From NCBI RefSeq assembly GCF_002514725.1, contig NZ_NTLB01000001.1:806001-870000 (forward strand): a stretch of 64,000 bases of DNA. Direction: 5' to 3'. This DNA comes from Mangrovitalea sediminis (GTDB lineage Bacteria > Pseudomonadota > Gammaproteobacteria > Pseudomonadales > Oleiphilaceae). The notes beneath the pieces are model-generated. The model saw nothing but the letters and a program-made list of their open reading frames with translations. It did not search any database and had not been told where the DNA came from. This document shows, in pieces, positions 1 to 11,268 of the stretch; position 1 is the first letter of the stretch; every line of letters starts with the position of its first letter. A program made the position numbers and the translations under genes.

Positions 1-1829
<1,829 letters not shown>

Positions 1830-1885
1830 GTCTCTCCTCCCGTATCAGGAATTCAGGGTCATTTCTCGTAAAGTCGGACTCCTCC

Positions 1886-2656
1886 TCAGTCGCGATAGAT
1901 CATCTTGCGGGTCATGCCGCCGTCCACCACCAGGTTCTGGCCGGTAATAAAGCCGGCCTCGGGACCGATCAGAAAGGCGCACAGCGCGGCGATATCGTGG
2001 GGCCGTCCGACGCGACCGGCGGGATGCTGTTCATGATCTTCCGGCCGCAGGGCCAAAGGCCGACGCTGGGCCGGCTTTTTGAAATCGTCCACGGCAATCC
2101 AGCCGGGACTGATGGCATTGACCCGCACATCACCACCAAGACTGACTGCCAGTGCATGAGTGAAGGCCACCAGGCCGCCCTTGCTGGCAGCGTAGGCTTC
2201 GCAATCAGGCTCGGATTGCAGGGCCCGGGTGGAAGCGATATTGACAATGGCCCCGCGCCTACGGCGCAGGGCATCGATACTGTGCTTGCAGACCAGCATG
2301 GCACCGGTGAGGTTGACGTCCAGCCAGCGTTGCCAATGGTCCAGTTCGAGCTTGGCCAGCGGACCGCTGACCGGGTTGGCAATACCGGCATTGTTGATCA
2401 CCGCATCCAGCCGGCCCCACTGGTCGAGAACCCGCTGCACGGCAGCAGCCACCTCGGCCTCCCGCGATACATCCGCGGCAATCGCCAGACGGGCATCCCC
2501 ATGGGGTTCGTCGTCCAGCGCCAGAAGGGCTTCTTCGTCCAGATCCAGCAGTGCCACCCGCCAACCATTCAGCAACAGGTGCCGGGTAATCCCAAGGCCG
2601 ATACCCTGGGCTCCACCCGTGACCAACACCACAGGCTTTTGCCGATCTTCGCTCAT
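1886..2656 (-). CDS. Short-chain dehydrogenase/reductase (SDR), substrate unknown
   Basis: A 256-residue classical SDR, which uses NAD(P)(H) to oxidise or reduce an alcohol or carbonyl. The cofactor motif TGGAQGIG sits near residues 13-20, NNAG near 88-91, the catalytic serine in NIASTRA near 140, and YAASK supplies the Tyr and Lys. The C-terminal TGQNLVVDGGMTRKM is the usual SDR ending. It lies 56 bp upstream of acnA on the same strand and 63 bp downstream of the YheT-like gene, so the three may be cotranscribed. An AGGAGGAACG ribosome site precedes the ATG. The substrate cannot be told from sequence. Confidence 0.9.
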   Translation of the reverse strand: MSEDRQKPVVLVTGGAQGIGLGITRHLLLNGWRVALLDLDEEALLALDDEPHGDARLAIAADVSREAEVAAAVQRVLDQWGRLDAVINNAGIANPVSGPLAKLELDHWQRWLDVNLTGAMLVCKHSIDALRRRRGAIVNIASTRALQSEPDCEAYAASKGGLVAFTHALAVSLGGDVRVNAISPGWIAVDDFKKPAQRRPLALRPEDHEQHPAGRVGRPHDIAALCAFLIGPEAGFITGQNLVVDGGMTRKMIYRD

Positions 2657-2719
2657 CGTTCCTCCTGTCAGTACCAGAGTGAACGTTAACCCCGGACAGA
2701 GTTCAGGATACCCGGCCAG

Positions 2720-3799
2720 TCACAGTGCCGCCGGCAGAAGTGCCCGGAACTGCCGCACCAGGAAACGATCCACCCAGGAATTGAAACGCCAGTCGTCGAT
2801 AAATCCACAGTGCCCACCGTAGCCTGTACGGACCACGTGCAATCGTTCACTGCCCGCCAGGCGAGCCAGATCCGCGGCCGGATTGATCGGATCGTCGTCG
2901 GCCATGATCAGCCAGGTGGGCACGGACAGGTCACTCAGGCGATCGCCGGTCACGGCATACCCGTTCAGGTAGGCCTGCAGATCGGGAAATTCGGAATGGT
3001 ATTCGACACAATACTCCGTCAGTGCCGTGATAGTCTCCAGTTTTTCGACCCTGGACCAGTCGATCAGGTCCGGGAAACAGCGCGATTTCCGCCGCAGCGC
3101 CTCTCGCCAGTTATGCAGGAAATAACGGCGATACAACCAGGGCCCCTGATCCAGCGCCTCAAGCGAGCTGCGTGGTTCCAGCACCGGAGACACCGCAATG
3201 GCGCCATCCAATGGCAAACCGGCGCTCTCTGCCGCCGCGGCGACCCGCAGGGTGAAGTTGCCGCCCATCGAAAAACCCGCCAGGAAGAAGGCCGGCGGTT
3301 TTTCCTCCGCCTGCACCTGACACACCGCATCGAGCACTTCGCCAAGGCGCCCCGCATTGAACAATTGCCGATTCAGCGGATAACTCGGCCCGTGGTCGCG
3401 CAAGTGCAGCCTGAAAACGTCGAACCCGGCGGTAAAGAGGGCGGATGCCGCCGACAACAGATAAAGAGACTCTGCGCTTCCCTCCCAGCCGTGAATCATC
3501 AACACCAGCGGGTGTGGACGGTCGCCGTGCCGCGACAGCATACCGTGCAGGCGGATACCATCCCGGCACAACAGTATGCGCTCTTCCGAGCGTACCCGTA
3601 GCGCCTGTGATTGACGCTTTACCGCCGGGCGGCGCAGCGGAATCGAGGCCAGCATGGACTGGACGTGAGGATTGCGGAGGCTTGAGGCGGGTCGCCACCC
3701 TTCCACGATTTCCACATGCCGAGGCACGACAGCATCCTTTGCCGGGACAGTGCGTCCAGCAGCTTCAGCAAGGGGAATCGCGAGATCAGAATCAACCAT
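2720..3799 (-). CDS. Alpha/beta hydrolase, YheT family
   Basis: About 359 residues. The N-terminal RNPHVQSMLASIPLRRP is the signature of YheT/COG0429 hydrolases, whose substrates are mostly esters of uncertain identity. The catalytic triad is visible: nucleophile Ser in GFSMGGN, Asp in MADDDPINP and His in GYGGHCGF; LMIHGWEGS carries the oxyanion-loop region. I chose the ATG at 3799 (MVDSDLAIP). A GTG at 3913 would add 38 residues that do not resemble the family, although neither start has a strong ribosome site. It is divergent from the zinc-finger protein gene at 3987 and leads an apparent minus-strand run with the SDR and acnA. Confidence 0.85.
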   Translation of the reverse strand: MVDSDLAIPLAEAAGRTVPAKDAVVPRHVEIVEGWRPASSLRNPHVQSMLASIPLRRPAVKRQSQALRVRSEERILLCRDGIRLHGMLSRHGDRPHPLVLMIHGWEGSAESLYLLSAASALFTAGFDVFRLHLRDHGPSYPLNRQLFNAGRLGEVLDAVCQVQAEEKPPAFFLAGFSMGGNFTLRVAAAAESAGLPLDGAIAVSPVLEPRSSLEALDQGPWLYRRYFLHNWREALRRKSRCFPDLIDWSRVEKLETITALTEYCVEYHSEFPDLQAYLNGYAVTGDRLSDLSVPTWLIMADDDPINPAADLARLAGSERLHVVRTGYGGHCGFIDDWRFNSWVDRFLVRQFRALLPAAL

Positions 3800-3986
3800 A
3801 TACTTTAACGAATGGGGATAGAGGCGTTCATTTTCAACCACAACCCTTTGCAATACGTTGACCGCGGCGATCCGGCTCAGCCGGCATTGTCGCAGAAGGG
3901 ATCGGGACGCCACACCGCGGGCATGCTAACGTTACGGCAAAGTCGTCCCTGTTCCCGAAAGACGGCCACTGGACAACCCTTTCAGC

Positions 3987-5444
3987 ATGGTAGCTCTTGC
4001 AGGCGTGAACAACCGTTACTGTCATTATCATCCCGTCGAAACGGCACGCTGGCTTTGCCCGGACTGCCAGATGTTCTACTGCCCCAACTGTATACCGGAC
4101 GCCGACAGCCGTCGTCACCGGGGCGCCTGCCCGCGCTGCGGGAAAAATCTGCGCTACCTGGGCGATGCCGCCGAAGCCCCGCCGTTCTGGGCCCGCATTC
4201 CTGCCTTTTTCCGTTATCCGTTGTCGACCGACCCACTGCTGGTGATCGTACTTTGCACCCTGGTCCCCCTGTTGGTGCAGCGTAACCTGGTCGGCGGACT
4301 GGTAACGCTCGCGTTGACCGCAGCCCTGCTCAAATACAATTTTGCCGTGTTGGCGAGAACCGCCGAAGGGACTTTCACAGCGCCGCCGCTGGCAATGGCG
4401 TTTCGCGGAGGTTTCGTCATCGTCATCCTGCAACTGTTGCTCTTTGCGATCATCGGTCTATCCACCTTCGCCGCAGGCTATGTCGGCGGCAAGGTGCTGG
4501 CCTTTCTGGTGCTGGCTTTCTGCGTGCTCGCGCTGCCGGCAGCCATCATGGTCCTGGCAATGGAGCAACGCCTACCGGCGGCCATCAATCCTCTGGTTCT
4601 GATGACCCTTATCACTCGCATCGGTTGGCCCTACTTCGTCCTTTACGGGCATCTGGTCCTGCTGTCGCTGGCTGCCGGCGCCGCCCAGGACTTCGCCCTC
4701 CGGCACTTCCCCGACTATGTCGGGCATCCGGTTGCGGGCTTTCTCAACAGCTACTTCACGGTCATCTTCTTCAATATGCTGGGTTATGTGCTCTATCAGT
4801 ACCAGGAGGCGCTCGGTTACGTCGCCGACGCGGAAGAGAACCCAACGCCCGGCCCGGCGGACCGCCCGTCTGCCCAGCGCAGGGAAGCCGATATCGACAT
4901 GGCGCTCAAGGATGGCGATTACGATCGTGTCCAGCGTCTCCTGCTGGAAAACCTCAAACAGCAGCCGAGAGATGGCGCCCAGATCGAACGTCTCTACCTG
5001 CTGCTGAAAGCGCGTAATGACCATGCCGAGCTGTACCGCCAGCAACAGAGGCTTCTTCCCTGGCTGATCAAGGGGCACGATGGCGGGAAACTGGCCGACT
5101 ACCTCAACCGCCTGGTCCAGACGGAGCCGGATCTCCGGCTGAACGACCCGGTCGTGGCATTCCAGTGCGCCCAGTTGCTCTACCATGCTGGCGAATATCG
5201 CTGGGTGTTACGCCTGTTGCGCGATTTCCACAAGCGTTTCCCGGACTATCAGGACACCGCGAGTGCCTATCTGCTGGTCGCGCGCACCCTCGCCAATGGC
5301 TTACACCAGTGGGACAAGGCGGAGGCGTTCCTGCGCTTTATCGAGAAACGCTGTCGCCAACATCCGCTGCAGGCCCAGATTGGGCACTACCTGGCGCAGG
5401 TTGCCCACCATGAACGCCTCGAACCACCCACCCGCAGCAAGTAA
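3987..5444 (+). CDS. Zinc-finger/multi-pass membrane/helical-repeat protein, function unknown
   Basis: A 485-residue protein in three parts. Residues 12-51 hold a B-box-like zinc-binding pattern (C12, H15, C24, C27, C32, C35, C48, C51). Residues about 78-285 contain about six hydrophobic segments. Residues about 300-480 are soluble and helical (DIDMALKDGDYDRVQRLL, QCAQLLYHAGEYRWVLRLLRDFHKRFP), resembling TPR-like repeats. The layout suggests a scaffold at the inner membrane with both soluble ends in the cytoplasm, but the role is not recognised. The start is uncertain: the ATG at 3987 has no clear ribosome site and a GTG six codons later is possible. Confidence 0.75.
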   Translation: MVALAGVNNRYCHYHPVETARWLCPDCQMFYCPNCIPDADSRRHRGACPRCGKNLRYLGDAAEAPPFWARIPAFFRYPLSTDPLLVIVLCTLVPLLVQRNLVGGLVTLALTAALLKYNFAVLARTAEGTFTAPPLAMAFRGGFVIVILQLLLFAIIGLSTFAAGYVGGKVLAFLVLAFCVLALPAAIMVLAMEQRLPAAINPLVLMTLITRIGWPYFVLYGHLVLLSLAAGAAQDFALRHFPDYVGHPVAGFLNSYFTVIFFNMLGYVLYQYQEALGYVADAEENPTPGPADRPSAQRREADIDMALKDGDYDRVQRLLLENLKQQPRDGAQIERLYLLLKARNDHAELYRQQQRLLPWLIKGHDGGKLADYLNRLVQTEPDLRLNDPVVAFQCAQLLYHAGEYRWVLRLLRDFHKRFPDYQDTASAYLLVARTLANGLHQWDKAEAFLRFIEKRCRQHPLQAQIGHYLAQVAHHERLEPPTRSK

Positions 5445-5534
5445 TGCGCCCCACTCCGGGGACTGACGCACCACAATGGCGCACGAAATCGCACCAAAAT
5501 AGCCTTTCCCCCCAGATTTCAATCGGTTGAAAAC

Positions 5535-5550
5535 TGGCACCGATCTCGCA
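5535..5550 (+). promoter_or_regulatory. Candidate sigma-54 promoter
   Basis: TGGCACCGATCTCGCA keeps the diagnostic GG-N10-GC spacing of the -24/-12 elements, with a perfect TGGCAC. The -12 element reads TCGC instead of TTGC. It lies 84 bp upstream of the HAD phosphatase start. A sigma-54 activator is encoded 4.3 kb downstream at 9898. This is a pattern match only. Confidence 0.3.
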
Positions 5551-5633
5551 ATGGTTTTGGGTATCACGTTTTTGGCGCTTGATGTTTCAGATTCCTGCCC
5601 TGACATCAGCGCCCGCGGAAAAGGCCCAGCACT

Positions 5634-6428
5634 ATGATGCCATTAATGGTTTTCACCGACTTGGACGGCACCCTGCTCGATCACGAGACCTATTCCTGGG
5701 AACCGGCCGGCCGTGCACTGGAAACCTTGCGCAGCCTTGAGGTACCGGTGATTCCGGTGTCCAGCAAAACCATTGCGGAAATCGCTGTCCTCGCCCGCCG
5801 CATCGGCCTGCGGGGGCCCCTGATTGGCGAAAACGGCAACGTTATCGGACTGCCACGGGAAGACGGCTCCGGCTGGAAAACCCAGGTCGTCGGCACCCCC
5901 TACCTTACGTTGCGTAGTCATCTCGCCGCCGCACAGGCGGCAGGCTTCCCCGCCAAGGGTTTCGGTGACATGACGCCGGAAACCATAGCGTCGCTGACCG
6001 GGCTGGACCGGGAAGCCGCTGCCCTGGCCCGGCAACGGCAGGCCAGCGAACCCCTCTGCTGGGAGGGCAGCGACAAAGACTGGCCAGCCTTCGTCGATTT
6101 CCTCAACCGCCGCGGCTTACGCCTGCAGCGCGGCGGACGTTTCTGGACCCTATCCGGCCTGACCGACAAAGGCGACGCCGTTCGCCATTTGATCGCTCGG
6201 CACCGGGAACAGTTATCGGGCGAGGCCGTAGTCTCGATTGCCTTGGGCGACAGCCCCAACGATATCCCGATGCTAAATGCGGTCGATCACCCCGTTCTGG
6301 TCGCTCCGGCCCACAGCGCCGACATGGCGCTGCCGGAAAATCCCCAACTGCTGGTGACCCGTTCATCGGGACCGGCTGGCTGGCAATGGGCGATCGACCA
6401 CCTGCTGGACAAGCTCGGCTGGAGCTGA
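5634..6428 (+). CDS. HAD-IIB phosphatase, mannosyl/glucosyl-3-phosphoglycerate phosphatase family
   Basis: A 264-residue HAD phosphatase. The nucleophile motif is DLDGTLLDH (Asp9 and Asp11 by this start), motif II is VSSKT, and the metal-binding motif is ALGDSPNDIPML. The GENGN segment and overall pattern fit the mannosyl-3-phosphoglycerate phosphatase group, which removes the phosphate from hexosyl-phosphoglycerate to give mannosyl- or glucosylglycerate, a compatible solute. The next gene, 20 bp downstream, is a GT81-like transferase, so the pair probably makes glucosylglycerate in two cytoplasmic steps. Sequence alone does not decide glucosyl versus mannosyl. Tandem ATG codons lie at 5634 and 5637. 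Confidence 0.85.
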   Translation: MMPLMVFTDLDGTLLDHETYSWEPAGRALETLRSLEVPVIPVSSKTIAEIAVLARRIGLRGPLIGENGNVIGLPREDGSGWKTQVVGTPYLTLRSHLAAAQAAGFPAKGFGDMTPETIASLTGLDREAAALARQRQASEPLCWEGSDKDWPAFVDFLNRRGLRLQRGGRFWTLSGLTDKGDAVRHLIARHREQLSGEAVVSIALGDSPNDIPMLNAVDHPVLVAPAHSADMALPENPQLLVTRSSGPAGWQWAIDHLLDKLGWS

Positions 6429-6448
6429 GCCTTGCGAGGAGAACCATC

Positions 6449-7732
6449 ATGGGCGACTTCTATCAGAACGGTATCGTCACCAATTTCCATAATCTGCGAC
6501 AGCGGAACACCGAGGAACTGGAGAAGGACCTGCTGAAATTCTCGAAGCGGCGCCCGATCTCGGTTCTGATCCCCTGTCTCTATTCGGAGCTGGAACGTCC
6601 GGCCCTGCAACGCATCGTCGATGAATTGTCCCAAGTCCCCTATATCAAGGAAATCGTCATCGGCCTGGACCGCGCTGACGCCGAACAGTTCGCCGCCGCA
6701 CAGCGTTATTTTGCGAAACTCCCCCAGCGTTTTCGCATCCTCTGGCAGGATGGCCCACGCCTGCGCGAACTCGACAGCCGCCTGCAACAACTGGGATTGT
6801 CGCCCGCCGAACCGGGCAAGGGCCGTAACGTCTGGTTCTGTTACGGCTATATCCTGGCCTCGGCACGTTCGGAGGTCGTGGTTCTGCACGACGCCGACAT
6901 CATCACCTACTCCAGGGACATGCTGGCCAGACTGGCCTATCCCATTGCCAACCCCGATTTCAGCTATGCCTTCTGCAAAGGCTACTACGCACGCGTGGCC
7001 GACCATCGCCTCAACGGCCGGGTCAGCCGCTTGCTGGTAACGCCTTTGCTACGTGCGCTGAAAAAGATCTTCGGCACCCACGAATATCTCGAATACCTCG
7101 ACAGTTTCCGCTATCCATTGGCCGGCGAGTTTTCCATGCGGGTGGATGTTTTCCACGACCTGCGGATTCCCAGCGACTGGGGCCTGGAGATCGGGGTGCT
7201 GTCGGAGGTCAAACGCAGTTACTCCACGCGGCGCCTGTGCCAGGTGGATATTGCCGATGCCTACGACCACAAGCATCAGCCGCTGTCCGAAGAAGATCCG
7301 CAAGCCGGGCTGTCGAAGATGAGCCGGGACATCGCCAAGGCCCTGTTCCGCAAACTCGCCACGACCGGCATCGAGTTCAACCAGGAGACCTTCCGGACCC
7401 TCAAGGCCACTTACTACCGGATCGCCCTGGATTTCATCGAGACCTATTACGACGACGCGCTCATGAACGGCCTCAATGTCGACCGTCATGAAGAGGAAAA
7501 AGCCGTGGAACTGTTCGCCCGCAACATTCTCGATGCCGGCCAGCAGTTCCTGGAGAATCCCATGGAGCAACCCTTTATTCCGTCGTGGCGCCGCATTACC
7601 AGCGCCATTCCGGATATGCTGGAACTGCTCTACGAGGCTGTTGAGGCGGATAACGGACCCTCAGCCGACCAAGCGCCCGACGTCAGATCAATCCCAACGC
7701 CTGCGCGTGATGGCGCAGGTGGTCCTCGATGA
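6449..7732 (+). CDS. gpgS: GT81-like glycosyltransferase, probable glucosyl-3-phosphoglycerate synthase
   Basis: About 427 residues. A nucleotide-sugar binding domain starts at [12 protein letters not shown], a DxD-like motif appears as [13 protein letters not shown], and the acceptor-side segment [16 protein letters not shown]...[14 protein letters not shown] is strongly characteristic of glucosyl-3-phosphoglycerate synthases. The reaction would be NDP-glucose plus 3-phosphoglycerate. A GAGGAG ribosome site seven bases before the ATG at 6449 fixes this start over an upstream in-frame one. It follows the HAD phosphatase by 20 bp. The last 16 codons run into the oppositely oriented fghA gene, and that tail (residues after SADQAP) looks unconserved. 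Confidence 0.85.
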   Translation: MGDFYQNGIVTNFHNLRQRNTEELEKDLLKFSKRRPISVLIPCLYSELERPALQRIVDELSQVPYIKEIVIGLDRADAEQFAAAQRYFAKLPQRFRILWQDGPRLRELDSRLQQLGLSPAEPGKGRNVWFCYGYILASARSEVVVLHDADIITYSRDMLARLAYPIANPDFSYAFCKGYYARVADHRLNGRVSRLLVTPLLRALKKIFGTHEYLEYLDSFRYPLAGEFSMRVDVFHDLRIPSDWGLEIGVLSEVKRSYSTRRLCQVDIADAYDHKHQPLSEEDPQAGLSKMSRDIAKALFRKLATTGIEFNQETFRTLKATYYRIALDFIETYYDDALMNGLNVDRHEEEKAVELFARNILDAGQQFLENPMEQPFIPSWRRITSAIPDMLELLYEAVEADNGPSADQAPDVRSIPTPARDGAGGPR

Positions 7733-8519
7733 AGGTGGCCACGAAGAAATAACTGTGATCATAGCCCTCGTGCATCCGCAGGGTCAGCGGGTGCCCGGCC
7801 TGATCGCAGGCCAGCTTCAAGGCATCCGGATTGAGCTGCTCGTCGAGGAAGGCATCTTCCCTGCCTTGATCCACCAGTAACGGCAGCCGCTCCTCGGCAC
7901 TACCGACCAGCATGGCTGCGTCGTACTGCGCCCAGGCTTTTCTGTCTTCACCCAGATAGGCGGAAAACGCCTTGCGCCCCCAGGGGCAGTCGCTGGGGTG
8001 GCAGATCGGCGCCAGCGCCGATACGGACAGGTAGCGTCCCGGGTTTTTCAGGGCGCAGATCAGGGCACCATGCCCTCCCATCGAGTGCCCGCTGATCGCC
8101 GCCTTGCGGGTAACCGGGAATTCCGCCTGCACCAGTCGCGGCAGCTCGTCGGTGACATAGTCATACATGCGGTAATGCTGGGACCAGGGGGCCTGCGTCG
8201 CATTCAGGTAAAACCCCGCACCTGAGCCAAAATCGTAACTGTCGTGCTCGCCGGGCAGGTCGGTGCCACGCGGACTGGTATCCGGGCAGACGATGGCCAT
8301 ACCGAGTTCAGCCGCCAGTCGCTGCGCGCCCGCCTTCTGCATGAAGTTCTCATCGGTACAGGTCAGGCCTGACAACCAATACAGGACCGGCACCTTGCGC
8401 TTCTCCGCCTGGGGCGGCAGGAAGATACCGAAGACCATATCGCAGTCCAACACGTTCGACCGGTGCCGAAAACGCCGTACCCAGCCGCCAAAGGACCGGT
8501 TCTGCGCTACCAATTCCAT
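7683..8519 (-). CDS. fghA: S-formylglutathione hydrolase
   Basis: A 278-residue esterase that splits S-formylglutathione into formate and glutathione, the last step of glutathione-dependent formaldehyde detoxification. The nucleophile Ser is in [10 protein letters not shown], the Asp in [11 protein letters not shown] and the His in [20 protein letters not shown] and DTSPRG are typical family segments. It follows adhC, the gene for the preceding enzyme, on the same strand. Its ribosome site is GAGG five bases before the ATG. The 3' end overlaps the convergent gpgS gene by 50 bp, so the two transcripts would be complementary there. Confidence 0.96.
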   Translation of the reverse strand: MELVAQNRSFGGWVRRFRHRSNVLDCDMVFGIFLPPQAEKRKVPVLYWLSGLTCTDENFMQKAGAQRLAAELGMAIVCPDTSPRGTDLPGEHDSYDFGSGAGFYLNATQAPWSQHYRMYDYVTDELPRLVQAEFPVTRKAAISGHSMGGHGALICALKNPGRYLSVSALAPICHPSDCPWGRKAFSAYLGEDRKAWAQYDAAMLVGSAEERLPLLVDQGREDAFLDEQLNPDALKLACDQAGHPLTLRMHEGYDHSYFFVATFIEDHLRHHAQALGLI

Positions 8520-8651
8520 AAAGACCTCAAAGTCGTTTCGACATCATATCCGAGGATCAAGGCGCCGGCAGAGCCGCGCTCCAGGCCATGGACGGCCTCA
8601 AGCGCACCTGTGGGACACGGTTTCCGGTCCGCCAGCCCCCTATACAGTCGT

Positions 8652-9897
<1,246 letters not shown>

Positions 9898-11268
9898 TCA
9901 ACTCAATCCATACCGTTCCATTTTCTTCAACAATCCTTGTCGCGACAGGCCCAGTGCCCGCGCCGCATGGCTACGGTTTCCTCCGGCCCGGGACAATGCA
10001 TCTCCGATCAACCGGATTTCCAATGCCCGCACCTGTTCGTCCAGTGAAACTCCTGGCGCTGATACCTCAGCCCCAACCGCCACCGGTGATACACTGTCCG
10101 GATTCAACAGGTGAATATCGTCCAGCGTGATCTGCTCACCCTGACAGATTGCCGCCACGCTCTCCAGCGTATTCTTCAGTTCCCTGACGTTTCCCGGCCA
10201 GCGCCGACGCAGGAACCAATCGCGCGCCGTTGGCGCCAGTTGCGGACGCCGCCCCTGCTGTATACGCCAACGCTCCAGGAAATGTTCACACAGCAGCGGA
10301 ATATCCTCCCGCCGCTCATCGAGGGCCCGGGTCTGCAGCATTACGCCCTTGATTCGGTAGAACAGGTCCTCACGGAACTGCCCCCCGGCAACACGCTCCG
10401 GCAGATCGGCGTTAGTGGCGGAGATCAGGCGGACATCAATCTGTACCTGCGCGCGCCCGCCAACGGGATAGAAGGTCCCCTCCTGCAACACACGTAACAG
10501 CTTCACCTGCATACCGGCGGGCATTTCGCCGATCTCATCCAGGAACAGCGTGCCGCCATCCGCCAGGGCCAACATACCGATACGGTCACGTTCGGCACCG
10601 GTGAACGCGCCTCGTTTGTACCCGAAAAGTTCGCTCTCCAGCAAGTCCGGCGGAATAGCGCCGCAATGTACGGAGATAAATGGTCCTTCCCGCCGCTTGC
10701 TGAGATCATGTATGGCGCGGGAAATCACTTCCTTGCCGGTGCCTGATGGCCCCGTCACCAGCACCGGGACATCTGTCGGCGCAATCCGGGCAATCAACGA
10801 GCGAATACCGGCAATGTTTTCGCTGGCGCCGATCAGGCCGCTAAGGACATCGGGCTTGGACACCGCTGCTTTGAGCCGGTCCAGCTCCCGAGTCAGTTGG
10901 TGCTTGCCCACCGCACGACGCACCACCACGGCCAGCATGTCCGGATCGACCGGCTTGGCGAGAAAGTCCCAGGCGCCCCGGTCGATGGCCTCCAGTGCCA
11001 GCTCTCTCTGGGCGTGACCGGTCAGGATGATCACCGGACGATCCCCGAAGCGGGCGAGACTGGACAAGGTGTGCTGCGGATCGAATGACGGCGGCAGCGA
11101 CAGGTCCAGCAATACCAGATCAGGATCGACCTGCGATACAAGACGCCCTGCCTCCTCAAGATCGCCAGCGGTCGCAACCTGATAGCCCGCCTGTGACAGC
11201 CAGCCCGCACAGAGTTCGCAAAAGGCCGGTTCGTCATCGACCAGCAGGATCCTTGCCGGTGTACTCAT
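9898..11268 (-). CDS. NtrC-family sigma-54 response regulator
   Basis: 456 residues. Receiver domain residues 1-125 with phospho-acceptor Asp55 (VLLDLSLPP) and Lys in LAKPVDP; AAA+ domain about 145-375 with Walker A GPSGTGKE near 173-180 and the sigma-54 contact loop GAFTGA near 220-225; C-terminal Fis-type helix-turn-helix (NRSHAARALGLSRQGLL). It should open sigma-54 promoters when phosphorylated by the kinase gene overlapping it upstream (ATGA overlap). The receiver end and LDLSLPP segment recall the PrsR regulators of exopolysaccharide/PEP-CTERM loci, but no such locus is visible here. Targets are unknown; adhC lies immediately downstream. Confidence 0.92.
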   Translation of the reverse strand: MSTPARILLVDDEPAFCELCAGWLSQAGYQVATAGDLEEAGRLVSQVDPDLVLLDLSLPPSFDPQHTLSSLARFGDRPVIILTGHAQRELALEAIDRGAWDFLAKPVDPDMLAVVVRRAVGKHQLTRELDRLKAAVSKPDVLSGLIGASENIAGIRSLIARIAPTDVPVLVTGPSGTGKEVISRAIHDLSKRREGPFISVHCGAIPPDLLESELFGYKRGAFTGAERDRIGMLALADGGTLFLDEIGEMPAGMQVKLLRVLQEGTFYPVGGRAQVQIDVRLISATNADLPERVAGGQFREDLFYRIKGVMLQTRALDERREDIPLLCEHFLERWRIQQGRRPQLAPTARDWFLRRRWPGNVRELKNTLESVAAICQGEQITLDDIHLLNPDSVSPVAVGAEVSAPGVSLDEQVRALEIRLIGDALSRAGGNRSHAARALGLSRQGLLKKMERYGLS

